Notes: generated by a model from the sequence alone, not told the origin. A stretch of 33,700 nt of DNA from Hyella patelloides LEGE 07179 (GCF_900659865.1 NZ_LR213815.1:1-33700), one strand, 5' to 3'. Counted from the stretch's first letter, positions 14,534 to 22,519 are shown. Numbers and translations are program-made.

Positions 14534-14737
14534 CTAAGCTTGATTTTTAGCAATTAATTCTCTAACAACAGGAACTAATTTATTAGGAATTTGCATCATT
14601 GTTTGTTGTTTACCTGTAATTATAGTTTCATCTTCTGCCACTGCTTCATCTTCAGTTTGATTTTCGTAGTGTTCGATAATGCTTTTAATTTTTGCTTCGT
14701 CAAATCCTGGGGGGAATTTATGATTATTAGTTGTCAT
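14534..14737 (-). CDS. Probable antitoxin partner of the BrnT-like protein
   Basis: A 67-residue acidic protein (MTTNNHKFPPGFDEAKIKSI, then many Glu/Asp, ending PNKLVPVVRELIAKNQA). Its ATG follows the stop of the upstream 92-residue gene immediately (TAAATG), so the two are translationally coupled. The position second in a toxin-first pair, the small size and the acidity suggest it is the antitoxin. I do not recognise a DNA-binding motif such as ribbon-helix-helix with confidence. It is probably conserved with its partner in cyanobacteria. Confidence 0.65.
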   Translation of the reverse strand: MTTNNHKFPPGFDEAKIKSIIEHYENQTEDEAVAEDETIITGKQQTMMQIPNKLVPVVRELIAKNQA

Positions 14738-15016
14738 TTACTTTTTTCTCCTTCTTTTTTTATAAGCTGCTAACGGTTTTCCAGTTAGATCGTATGCTGT
14801 AATTACAAAAATACTATTTGAGCCTGTATCATTAACATAAATTATTTTTAAATACCTCCCGCTATAAGTTTGACCAATTGCTACTCTAGAATTATCTCTA
14901 CCTTGGCGATCTTCTCCTGGGTTAAACAATACTTCTTCTACCTCTTGTTCTTGAACTTGATGGTTATATATATGAGGTAGTTCGGTTTCTGGGTCTATAT
15001 AAAATCTAATTTCCAT
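14738..15016 (-). CDS. BrnT/DUF4258-like toxin candidate
   Basis: The 92-residue protein starts MEIRFYIDPETELPHIYNHQ and has the small beta-rich layout of BrnT/DUF4258 proteins: an N-terminal strand, the helix VQEQEVEEVLFNPGEDRQGR, then a strand-turn-strand section RVAIGQTYSGRYLKIIYVND and FVITAYDLTGKPLAAYKKRR. The V-x-x-V-L-x-(N/P) helix and G-x-(T/S)-x-x-G-R-x-(L/I) strand are the visible family marks; BrnT toxins are RelE-fold ribonucleases. The tail is strongly basic, as expected for an RNA-binding toxin. Start and stop are intact, and it is coupled to the downstream acidic gene. Of the toxin modules in this region, only this one looks complete. Confidence 0.72.
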   Translation of the reverse strand: MEIRFYIDPETELPHIYNHQVQEQEVEEVLFNPGEDRQGRDNSRVAIGQTYSGRYLKIIYVNDTGSNSIFVITAYDLTGKPLAAYKKRRRKK

Positions 15017-15123
15017 CCTTTAATTATATTATAGTTCATGAAAAATGCGATCGCACCTTACAAGTTACTACGCAACACATTTCCTAAACTTTCCCAAAAT
15101 CCAATTTATTACGCTTCAAAAAC

Positions 15124-15342
15124 TTAAGCTGATATCTTAGCTTCAACATATTCAATATAACTATTTGGTAATGGTATTTGTTCGCCATCTTCTTGCAAAC
15201 TTTCTCAGTGAAATTCTATTGCTTCTTGAATTAAAGTTTTAACTTCTGCTGCTGTTTCTCCTACTGCTACACAACCAGGAAGATCGGGGACATAAGCACC
15301 ATAGCTATTATTTCCTTTTTCAATTATTACTGCATATTTCAC
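15124..15342 (-). pseudogene. HicB-type antitoxin remnant with an in-frame stop, no HicA beside it
   Basis: Reading from GTG at 15342, the frame gives MKYAVIIEKGNNSYGAYVPD, then LPGCVAVGETAAEVKTLIQE and AIEFH. It is stopped by TGA at codon 46 (15205-15207), then continues in the same frame with ESLQEDGEQIPLPNSYIEYV to a proper TAA at 15124. This is the HicB fold. Family members normally have Leu at the interrupted position (EFH-L-ESL), so a single base change TTA to TGA explains it. No HicA toxin is found on either side: upstream is an HNH gene ending three bases away, and downstream 107 bases of gap. The remnant is therefore both orphaned and broken, unless the stop is read through. Confidence 0.85.
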
Positions 15343-15345
15343 GAT

Positions 15346-15892
15346 TTAATCTCGATTACCACGAGCAAAATTACAATATCTATGAGTTAATCTTCCATTA
15401 GCTGGTTCTGTTTTTCCACCTAAAGAGTAAGGTATCTTATGATCTACAACACTATCATAAAGAGAAGTAATTTGTTGATTGCAGATTGAGCAAGTTGGAT
15501 TTGCGTCAAAAAGCTCTTTCTTAAAAGAATCCGAGAAACTTCTTAATTCATAATCAGATGTACCTATTATTTCAGATAAAGCATTAAACCAAATTAAAAA
15601 TATTTTTTGTACTTTTCCTTTATTACTTGTTCCTGTTGTAATAGCTTCTATAAATTCTTGATCGCTTGTCATCAAGCTATAAAGCTTATTTTTTATAGCA
15701 TCTGCTTTAGGAATAACATCTTTTTGCTGATATCTAGTAAATCCAACCATAACAATATCAAATAATGACATATTTAGTTTGTTATCAAATTTACCATCGG
15801 GATTATTATTATTTCCTTTCTGTATCTTCTTCAAGATTTTCCGTATCTTCTTCTATTTCAAATTCAAATTCCTGCTTATCTTCCTTTGCCAT
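15346..15892 (-). pseudogene. HNH endonuclease, C-terminal part of a DUF262-HNH type protein, with a frameshift
   Basis: From TTG at 15834 an open frame of 162 codons ends in an HNH module: CSICNQQITSLYDSVVDHKI (C-x-x-C, then D-H) followed by PYSLGGKTEPANGRLTHRYCNFARG, giving the zinc Cys residues, the catalytic His and the N-x-x-x-x-H tail. The part before it (SLFDIVMVGFTRYQQKDVIP and ITTGTSNKGKVQKIFLIWFN) resembles the region after the DUF262 nuclease domain in GmrS/DUF262-type proteins. The better start, ATG 15892 (MAKEDKQEFEFEIEEDTENL), is in another frame and stops at 15809, within a run of AAAGGAAATAATAATAAT. One indel there would join the two. The large DUF262 N-terminal domain is absent, so this is a frameshifted fragment. 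Confidence 0.7.
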
Positions 15893-16238
15893 AATATTTT
15901 ACGCTGCGAATTTGAGTCAGAATATGCCCATACTAAATATTTTTCCCAAAAGCAAAGATTTTGTAACATTTTCCCTGCTTTATCGTAAATATTCTCAGAA
16001 AAAAGAAAAACTCAGCAAAACCCCTCTCTCTTCCTCTTCTCCTTAAATTTTGCAACCAATCCTCAAACCCTTCGCGTCTTTGCGACTTTGCGTGATATAA
16101 AATAAACTTAAAACACCAACAAATAAATCTAAAAAACCGTCCACAGATAAACGCAGATAAACACAGATAGAGTTATCTGTTAGCAACATAATTCTATAGA
16201 TGAAAAAAGGGACGCTATTATAAAACGTCCCCACAGTA
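15893..16238. repeat. Gap with short tandem and dispersed repeats
   Basis: About 345 bases without a supported gene. A 10-bp unit CAGATAAAC(G/A) is repeated at 16144-16163 with a partial third copy to 16172. The phrase CTTCGCGTCTTTGCGACTTT lies at about 16069-16088, another widely dispersed non-coding phrase. A 63-codon minus-strand frame at 16043-16234 is made from these repeats and is not called. Confidence 0.6.
16203..16231 (-). terminator. Rho-independent terminator after the aminopeptidase gene
   Basis: Read on the minus strand, GGGACG (16231-16226) and CGTCCC (16214-16209) form a 6-bp stem with an 11-base loop, followed by six T residues (16208-16203). It lies eight bases beyond the stop codon of the aminopeptidase. 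Confidence 0.85.
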
Positions 16239-18890
16239 TTACTTACTCTTAGCCTCCAAACTTTCCAATCGACTCTTCAAATCTTGATTGTCTTTTTTCA
16301 ACTTATCCACTTCCTGACGTAACTCCTTCACTGCTTTATCGCTACCGATATTTTTCTGTACCTTTTCGATAGCTTCGTCGGCTCTTCTTTTGACTCTTCC
16401 ATCGGGAGTTTGTGCGGAAAGATTTTGCAGGATACCGATAGCTTTTGGTGTTTGCATTTGTCCTAAAGCACCAGTTACCGCTACTTGAGTGAGGAAGAAA
16501 CTTTCACCAGAGAGAGACTCTAATTGTTCTAAAATTGTCTCGATAGTTTCGGGAGTTTGACCAGAAGAAACTGCACCTAAAGCGCGAATAGAGGCTAGTC
16601 TTAAAGCTTGGGGTGTATCTGGTTTAGTATATTGAATAATGATATCTACCGCATCAGCAGATGTAGTCATTTTACTCAAACCACCTATTGCACCACTTCT
16701 TACCGTTTCATTCCAACCAGCGCGGGTATTAAGGATATCTTGTAACAAGGTAATGGTTGCTTCCTTTTTATCTTTGAGGTTTCCCGATACCATTCCTCCT
16801 AAACATCTAGCTGCGGATGCTTCTGCGTAATAACTAGCATCACCTTTTTCAAGACATTCTTTGATAGTTTCGTAAGAAGACTCGGTTTTAAAATTACTCA
16901 ACGCATCAATAACAGCGCGACGCACTCTTGCATCTTTATCCTGTAACCCTTTAATTAATGCATCTTCTGCTTGATTGAGTTTGATTTTACCCAAGGTTTT
17001 GGCGACTTCTACTCTTACTCCCCAGAAAGTATCTTCTAATAAGGATGCGGATAAAGCTTTAACAACTTCTAAACCGCCTTTTTTTCCTAATGCTTTGGTT
17101 GCGTAGATGCGAGATACAGCATCAGTATCGTATTTGAGTTGATTTTTTAATTGGGTAACGGGATACTCTAGCTTAACTGTCTTGAGAATATAGTTATTAA
17201 CATCAAAGCTAATGAAGTCGGGTTTCTTTTCTAGAGGGAAATAAAAGGTTTGTTTTTGTTGATGTATCCGTAAGGGCATCTCTTGGTGAGCATTCCCTTG
17301 CGCGACGCGGAGCGAGTCCTTTAGGGTCTGTCGCCGACGCGGGGTCTCACCGCTTTCGCGAAACGCCCCTACATCGTCTATATAACCAAATGCAATGGGA
17401 ATTGTGAGATCGAATAATTCACTATCACTACCAGTCTTATCGTCTTTAGCTTGAGTTTGAGTAATAGTTAACTTCGCTAACTTGCTCTTATTGTCCCAAG
17501 AATAAGCTACTTTATAGTCGGGATGTCCACCACGAAAGACATATTGATCGAACAAACCAGCTAAGTTGTAACCTGTAGCTTTATCGATCGCTCGTAATAA
17601 ATCTATCGTCTCTACTGTCTTATGGGCGTTGTCGTTTACAAAAGTATGAATTGCTTTATCAAACAGTTCATCACCGAGAATTCCCCTTATCATGTGATAA
17701 ACACAAGCACCCTTTTCATAGAGGTGACGGTCATACAGTTCGATCGCTTCTCGGTATATATTGGTAACAATGGGACGACGGTAACGAGAACTATCTTCGC
17801 TTAAGTAACTTCTTGCTTCATTGAGAAGATAATAGGCTGCATCTTCTTTACCATATTCTTCCTCTGTCCATAATACCTCCGCGTAAGAAGCCATCCCCTC
17901 TTTGATCCAAGCGTGTGACCAGTGCTTAATTACTACTAAATCACCGAACCATTGATGGGCTAGTTCGTGTAATACTAGACTCTCAGTACGCATATTATCT
18001 ATAGCAGCACGTTCGTCTAATAAACAACGGTCAGTTAATAGGGTAGTGGAAGTATTTTCCATTCCCCCAAATATGAAATCACCAACGCAAACTTGGGCAT
18101 ATTTAGGATAGGGATAGTCGTAACCGTATTTTGCTGATAAATACTCTACCATGCGGGGAGTTTTACCCATACTTATCTTGGCTTCGGTTTCTTTTCCCTT
18201 CTCTACATAATAGGTAACGGGGATATCTTTCCAAGTATCTTTTAATTCTGCAAAGTCTCCTACAGCAAGAGTCATTAAATAAGTAGGATGAACTTGCTTT
18301 TGATGCCAATGATATACCTTATCTTCCCCTACAGTCTCGGTGCTAACCAATTCCCCGTTGGACACCGCCATATATTTTCCTGGTACTCTTACTTTAATTT
18401 CTGATGTGGCTAATTGACCAGGATAATCGAAACAAGGAAACCAAAAGCGCGAGTCTTCATCTTCTCCCTGTGTCCATACTTGGGTTGGTTTATCGGGATA
18501 ATGTTCGTCTGGTTGAATGAAATAAATACCCCGTTGGGGATGATCTACACTATAAGTAATTGCAATATCTATCTTGGCTTCTGTGGTGGGTTGCAATAAA
18601 TCTATCTGTAACCTTTCTCCGTCGTAATCAAAAGGTTGACTCACTTCACTAATTAAAACCGATTCAATATTTAGATCGACTGCATCTAGATTAAGCTGTT
18701 CGATACCCTTGCGTACAGGAGTAATCGTAATCGTACAAGTACCTGTAAAACTTTGGTTGGGGATATCCAAGTTTAAATCTAATAGTATATGATTTACCTG
18801 CCCAGGGCGATCGGGATTGTAGTGGGGTTTTGCTCCTGGAAGTTCAAAGGATTTAGGTTTTTTCTCTTCGGAATCAAAGTATAAGGACAT
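16239..18890 (-). CDS. M1-family aminopeptidase with C-terminal HEAT repeats and a repeat-derived insertion
   Basis: The 883-residue zinc aminopeptidase removes N-terminal residues from peptides. The N-terminal beta domain leads to the substrate-binding GGMENTST (275-282), the zinc site HELAHQW (308-314) and the third ligand in WIKEGMASY (E331). After the catalytic part come HEAT-like helices from about 580 (KALGKKGGLEVVKALSASLL, GLQDKDARVRRAVIDALSNF) and a terminal coiled coil (LRQEVDKLKKDNQDLKSRLE). The start is ATG 18890 (MSLYFDSEEKKPKSF); a TTG 14 codons upstream is less likely. Residues about 507-541 come from a GC-rich dispersed repeat inserted in frame between FGYIDD and the strand LRIHQQKQTFYFPL. 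All catalytic residues lie before the insertion, so activity may persist. Own terminator downstream. Confidence 0.95.
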   Translation of the reverse strand: MSLYFDSEEKKPKSFELPGAKPHYNPDRPGQVNHILLDLNLDIPNQSFTGTCTITITPVRKGIEQLNLDAVDLNIESVLISEVSQPFDYDGERLQIDLLQPTTEAKIDIAITYSVDHPQRGIYFIQPDEHYPDKPTQVWTQGEDEDSRFWFPCFDYPGQLATSEIKVRVPGKYMAVSNGELVSTETVGEDKVYHWHQKQVHPTYLMTLAVGDFAELKDTWKDIPVTYYVEKGKETEAKISMGKTPRMVEYLSAKYGYDYPYPKYAQVCVGDFIFGGMENTSTTLLTDRCLLDERAAIDNMRTESLVLHELAHQWFGDLVVIKHWSHAWIKEGMASYAEVLWTEEEYGKEDAAYYLLNEARSYLSEDSSRYRRPIVTNIYREAIELYDRHLYEKGACVYHMIRGILGDELFDKAIHTFVNDNAHKTVETIDLLRAIDKATGYNLAGLFDQYVFRGGHPDYKVAYSWDNKSKLAKLTITQTQAKDDKTGSDSELFDLTIPIAFGYIDDVGAFRESGETPRRRQTLKDSLRVAQGNAHQEMPLRIHQQKQTFYFPLEKKPDFISFDVNNYILKTVKLEYPVTQLKNQLKYDTDAVSRIYATKALGKKGGLEVVKALSASLLEDTFWGVRVEVAKTLGKIKLNQAEDALIKGLQDKDARVRRAVIDALSNFKTESSYETIKECLEKGDASYYAEASAARCLGGMVSGNLKDKKEATITLLQDILNTRAGWNETVRSGAIGGLSKMTTSADAVDIIIQYTKPDTPQALRLASIRALGAVSSGQTPETIETILEQLESLSGESFFLTQVAVTGALGQMQTPKAIGILQNLSAQTPDGRVKRRADEAIEKVQKNIGSDKAVKELRQEVDKLKKDNQDLKSRLESLEAKSK
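17270..17372 (-). repeat. Dispersed GC-rich repeat embedded in the aminopeptidase coding sequence
   Basis: About 103 bases differ sharply from the AT-rich surroundings. On the minus strand the block begins GTAGGGGCGTTTCGCGAAAG and ends GATGCCCTTAC, so its outer arms GTAGGGGC and GTAAGGGC (the end read in reverse complement) are near-inverted repeats. Inside is the core AGTCCTTTAGGG (plus strand, 17315-17326), preceded by GCGACGCGGAGCG as in the copy near 1338. The reading frame stays open through the whole block. Confidence 0.8.
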
Positions 18891-19015
18891 AGGGAGTTGA
18901 GTAAAGTTACGGATAGATATTATCTTACTCAATTTGTCATCGTTACATCGTGAAGCTACACAATAACTAAAGTCCTTGGTTATGATATTGGATGCAACAA
19001 ATGATATGAATTTAT

Positions 19016-20017
19016 ATGCTGGTTTTCTTTATACATGGTGTCAATACTAAAGATGCTAATTATGCAGATATTTTAATCAGAAAAATAAGGAATATTAACA
19101 AAAAATCTGACTTTAGTAATACAAGTACAGAACGGAAAAAGGTTAATGCCAAATACAAAAGACACATGAGATATCCTTTAGTTAAAGCTAATCTTTATTC
19201 TGGCTTTTGGGGTAATTTATTCAATAATAAGAAGCAACAAGCGATTACTTGCATAAAAAAAGATTTTTCGAGAGCTTGTAGACAACATGAAGAATATCAT
19301 CTTTTACATAGAGATATGTATAGATATAAAAGTTATAGATATAAATTTATTAATGAATTTTTAGGCGATTTTTTGATTTATCAAAATCCTCGACGAGGTG
19401 CTGAGATAAGAAAAACTCTTTATCAACAATTGAATCAATTTATTGAAGATCATCCGAATGATAATGAAATACACTTTATCGCCCATTCGCTAGGCAGTGT
19501 AATTCTTTGGGATTTATTGTTTTCAGAGGATTTACCAAAAGACGATCCTGGATATCATTTCAGAAATATATTAGAAAAGCATAAAATATGTAGCATTACT
19601 ACGATGGGTTCTCCTCTATTATTTCTGAAACAAATGTTTGATTTAGACTTTTCTCTAATCAATAATTGTGTAATGAATCTTTCTACCACAAATACTAATC
19701 ATCTTCATAAAATTAGATGGGTTAACATTATCCACTCGTCTGACATGATTGCCTATCCTTTAAAAGCTGCTATTGAAGATGAAATTAATTCTGATATTTT
19801 ATTCTTCGATCAATATGTTTGGCAAGATGGTAATGGTAAAGAACGAGGCTTAAGAACAATTGGTAGTGTCGAATTAGCAATGGTTGTAGGAGCAAGCGAT
19901 GCACATTCTTCTTACTTTGCAGATAATATAGATGGTTCAATTACTGCAAGAATTATTGGGTATAATTTATTAGGTGAAACAGAGAAGCTTTTCAATAGAT
20001 GTGTAACCCCAAGGTAG
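19016..20017 (+). CDS. Alpha/beta hydrolase-fold protein of unknown substrate
   Basis: The 333-residue product begins with MLVFFIHGVN, the first strand and oxyanion H-G of the alpha/beta hydrolase fold. It has the nucleophile elbow IHFIAHSLGSVILWDLLF (152-169, Ser158 in A-H-S-L-G). Candidates for the acid and His are D in IIHSSDMIAYPL and H in GASDAHSSYF (about 307). Between residues 25 and 130 is a long, Lys/Arg/Tyr-rich insertion (FSRACRQHEEYHLLHRDMYR) that replaces the usual early strands and may cap the active site. It resembles large stand-alone serine esterase/lipase-like hydrolases. ATG 19016 starts right at the first strand. The gene is divergent from the aminopeptidase and is followed by the REP/RAYT unit. 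Confidence 0.75.
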   Translation: MLVFFIHGVNTKDANYADILIRKIRNINKKSDFSNTSTERKKVNAKYKRHMRYPLVKANLYSGFWGNLFNNKKQQAITCIKKDFSRACRQHEEYHLLHRDMYRYKSYRYKFINEFLGDFLIYQNPRRGAEIRKTLYQQLNQFIEDHPNDNEIHFIAHSLGSVILWDLLFSEDLPKDDPGYHFRNILEKHKICSITTMGSPLLFLKQMFDLDFSLINNCVMNLSTTNTNHLHKIRWVNIIHSSDMIAYPLKAAIEDEINSDILFFDQYVWQDGNGKERGLRTIGSVELAMVVGASDAHSSYFADNIDGSITARIIGYNLLGETEKLFNRCVTPR

Positions 20018-20085
20018 CAGAATGGGGCAATGTTCACCATACCATACCAGCCGATGAATAACAAAACTATGAATACCAGTTTGTA

Positions 20086-20110
20086 GTAGGGTGGGCAATG
20101 CCCACCCTAC
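20086..20110. repeat. Left REP palindrome of the RAYT unit
   Basis: A perfect palindrome with 12-bp arms (GTAGGGTGGGCA and its complement) around a central A. The tetramer GTAG, the sequence RAYT enzymes recognise next to REP stems in enterobacteria, also precedes it at 20083-20086. Confidence 0.92.
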
Positions 20111-20151
20111 CCATGAATTAATCATCAAAAGAAAAAAGAAAATTATATTAA

Positions 20152-20679
20152 ATGCCGAATTATCGTCGCTTATATGTTCCTGGTGGGACATATTTTTTTA
20201 CTATTGTTACCTATCAAAGACAGCCAATATTTAATAATCCAGATAATATATCTCTTTTACGAAAAGCTGTTGCTACAGTTAAATCAGAAATGCCTTTAAA
20301 AATTCTTGGTGCTGTGATTTTACCAGAGCATTTACATTTTATTTGGCAATTACCACCAGGGGATAGCGCGTATTCTAAAAGAATTGGCAAAATGAAAGTA
20401 TTGTTTACTCAATCTTTACCAGAAAAAGAAAAATCGCAACAAGAAAATTCTATTTCTCGTCTTAAACATCGCGAAAGTAATATTTGGCAACGGAGATTTT
20501 GGGAACATACTATTAGAGATGAAGAAGATTTAGAAAATTATTTGAATTATATTCATTACAATCCCGTGAAGCATAATTTAGTTTCTTGTCCTCATTTATG
20601 GCAATATTCTAGTTTTCATTCTTGGGTAAAAAATAAAAGATTAGATCGTAATTTGGGTTGTGTTTGTAATGAAAAATAA
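20152..20679 (+). CDS. REP-associated tyrosine transposase (RAYT, Y1/HUH family)
   Basis: The 175-residue protein has the family start MPNYRRLYVPGGTYFFTIVT (1-20), the HUH metal-binding pair in ILPEHLHFIWQLP (56-68, H60 and H62), and the C-terminal YLNYIHYNPVKHNLV (130-144), which holds the catalytic Tyr. RAYTs are single-strand nucleases of the TnpA-IS200 type that cut and rejoin beside REP hairpins and are thought to spread them. Here two copies of one 25-bp palindrome flank the gene, 42 bases before the start and three bases after the stop, in inverted orientation. The frame is complete, so the enzyme may be active. The start at ATG 20152 matches the family. Confidence 0.96.
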   Translation: MPNYRRLYVPGGTYFFTIVTYQRQPIFNNPDNISLLRKAVATVKSEMPLKILGAVILPEHLHFIWQLPPGDSAYSKRIGKMKVLFTQSLPEKEKSQQENSISRLKHRESNIWQRRFWEHTIRDEEDLENYLNYIHYNPVKHNLVSCPHLWQYSSFHSWVKNKRLDRNLGCVCNEK

Positions 20680-20681
20680 TG

Positions 20682-20706
20682 GTAGGGTGGGCATTGCCCA
20701 CCCTAC
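20682..20706. repeat. Right REP palindrome of the RAYT unit
   Basis: The same 12-bp arms as the left copy around a central T, so this copy is the exact reverse complement of the one at 20086-20110. It begins three bases after the transposase stop. Further on, at 20785-20797, a hairpin with arms CAGCC/GGCTG sits in the 180-base gap before coaE. Confidence 0.92.
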
Positions 20707-20884
20707 AAGAGAATGAATAATAATAAAAAATATGAATAAAACATGAGATATTAAAAAGATTACCACAGTTTTCCCAAGCGCGATCAGCCTACGGCTGGCG
20801 CATTCGCAACCGCCTTAATTTAAACTAAAAAGCGCAACTTCTAAAACTTACCTTGACGATTAAGGGTTTCTCGCAGATTTTAAT

Positions 20885-21478
20885 TTAACAAGATTTTAGT
20901 GGTTTATTCAGTATGGCATCACATTGTTGATAGAGGTGTTGTAGTGTAGAGTCATTCTCTAAAACAAAATCTGCTTGGGCTACTTTCTCTTTTAAAGGCA
21001 ATTGGCTCTTAATACGGTTTTGTGCTTGCTCTAGAGTCAAATTATTGCGTTTTTGTAGCCTGGCTAACTGATTTTCCCGATTGCAGCTTACTACCCAAAT
21101 TTCTGTAACTAAATGGGTTAGATTGGCTTCAAATAGTAAAGGAATTGCCAACACTACCATATTACTCTTAATATTAGCTAATTCTTGGGAAAAGCGATCG
21201 CGGACATAGGGATGGATTTTACTTTCTAACCATTGTTTTGCTTCTGAGTTACTGAATATCAGGTTCCCCAATGCCAAACGATTTAGAGTACCATCTTGTA
21301 GTCGGAGGTGGTTGCCAAAGTGAGTAAAAATCTCTTGTAGAATAGGAGAATCTTTAGCCACTGCTTCTTTGGCGTAAACATCAGCATCTAAAACTGGCAA
21401 GTTATATTTACTTGATAAGTAATCAGAAACCGTACTTTTTCCTGTGGCGATACCACCAGTCAAGCCAATAATTCTCAT
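20885..21478 (-). CDS. coaE: Dephospho-CoA kinase
   Basis: The 197-residue enzyme phosphorylates the 3'-hydroxyl of dephospho-CoA, the last step of coenzyme A synthesis. The P-loop GGIATGKS is at 8-15, directly after the starting strand MRIIGLT. LPVLDADVYAKEAV (26-39) supplies the Asp of the substrate site. The lid and sugar-binding parts include IPLLFEANLTHLVTEIWVVS and RLQKRNNLTLEQAQNRIKSQ. The length is normal and ATG 21478 is unambiguous. It is divergent from the metallophosphoesterase gene with 130 bases between; no terminator is obvious downstream. Confidence 0.97.
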   Translation of the reverse strand: MRIIGLTGGIATGKSTVSDYLSSKYNLPVLDADVYAKEAVAKDSPILQEIFTHFGNHLRLQDGTLNRLALGNLIFSNSEAKQWLESKIHPYVRDRFSQELANIKSNMVVLAIPLLFEANLTHLVTEIWVVSCNRENQLARLQKRNNLTLEQAQNRIKSQLPLKEKVAQADFVLENDSTLQHLYQQCDAILNKPLKSC

Positions 21479-21607
21479 AATTTTCGATTATTCAAACTAT
21501 ATATTGTAAAATTGGTCAACTTGCTACGAAATAAATCACACTGTTGTCCCTTGCCTTTTCCCTTCGCTCATAATACATAATAGAGATAAAAAAATTGTGT
21601 TTTCTCT

Positions 21608-22438
21608 ATGACTCCAATTATTACTGAGCCTCTTAAAGTCGAAAGAATTAATATTGCGATCTCCAATTTAGCTACTAATTTGATTGGGACAAAAATAGTT
21701 CAACTCAGCGATCTTCATTATGATGGAACTCATTTATCAGATGAAGTCTTTCAAGAGGCTATTGCTAAATGTAATCAAGAACAAGCAGAGCTAATTGCGA
21801 TTACAGGAGATTTTGTGACAGATAAACCCCAGCCAATTCCTGAATTAGCCAAGAGATTGCAGCAATTAGAAAGTAAATTTGGGGTCTATGGTTGTTTGGG
21901 AAATCATGATTCATCTACTCGTTGTGTGCCAGAACAACTGATGACGGCTTTAGAAAAAGTTGAGATCAAAATTCTTTTCAATGAAGTCGCGTATCCTTTG
22001 GGAAAAGAGATTGCACTTGTGGGATTAGCCGATTTTTGGTCACGAAAATTTAAGCCTAGTAAAGTTTTACCTCAGCTTGAGGAGAACTTACCCCGCATCG
22101 TTTTATCTCACAATCCTGATTCAGCAGCAATATTAGCTAAATATCGCGTGGATTTACAATTATCTGGTCATACTCATGGAGGACAAGTAATTATTCCTGG
22201 TTATGGCGCAGCACCAGAACTTTTACAAGAAATTAGAAAACAAACTCCTAAATTTATCAGTAAACATATCCCCTATCTGAGAAATTGTGTTTCTGTAGTT
22301 AAAAATTGGCAATGGTCAGAAGGATGGCATCAAATAGGAAACAATCAACTATATGTTAATCGTGGTTTGGGTACTTATTTCCCTGGTAGATTTCGCTGTC
22401 CTCCAGAAATTACGGTGATTACTTTGGAGAGAAAGTAG
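21608..22438 (+). CDS. Calcineurin-like metallophosphoesterase (YaeI/YkuE type)
   Basis: The 276-residue protein has all five metallophosphoesterase motifs in order: VQLSDLHYDGTH (31-42), ITGDFV (65-70), GCLGNHDSS (95-103), IVLSHNPDS and QLSGHTHGGQVIIPG. The spacing and the P-G-Y-G after the last motif fit the YaeI/YkuE branch, whose members hydrolyse phosphodiesters; some act on lipid A precursors or membrane phospholipids. No membrane anchor or signal peptide is seen, so it is probably cytoplasmic. The end, VNRGLGTYFPGRFRCPPEI, is typical. The substrate is not known. It starts at ATG 21608 and stands alone on the plus strand. Confidence 0.9.
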   Translation: MTPIITEPLKVERINIAISNLATNLIGTKIVQLSDLHYDGTHLSDEVFQEAIAKCNQEQAELIAITGDFVTDKPQPIPELAKRLQQLESKFGVYGCLGNHDSSTRCVPEQLMTALEKVEIKILFNEVAYPLGKEIALVGLADFWSRKFKPSKVLPQLEENLPRIVLSHNPDSAAILAKYRVDLQLSGHTHGGQVIIPGYGAAPELLQEIRKQTPKFISKHIPYLRNCVSVVKNWQWSEGWHQIGNNQLYVNRGLGTYFPGRFRCPPEITVITLERK

Positions 22439-22519
22439 CTTAAGCAAGTAGAAAGTCATCGAGCTATAAGAATGAGGTATTAAGACAAAAAGCCAATGAC
22501 TAACAACTAACAAATATTA

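Noticed and set aside
15765-16046. Two plus-strand open frames, 69 and 93 codons
   Set aside because: They are Ser/Phe-rich translations antisense to the HNH gene start and the adjoining AT-rich gap.
16043-16234. 63-codon minus-strand frame before the aminopeptidase terminator
   Set aside because: It is built from the CAGATAAAC tandem repeat and a dispersed phrase, and it overlaps the terminator.
19970-20191. 73-codon minus-strand frame spanning the left REP
   Set aside because: It contains the translation of the REP palindrome and runs antisense into the RAYT start; repeat-derived.
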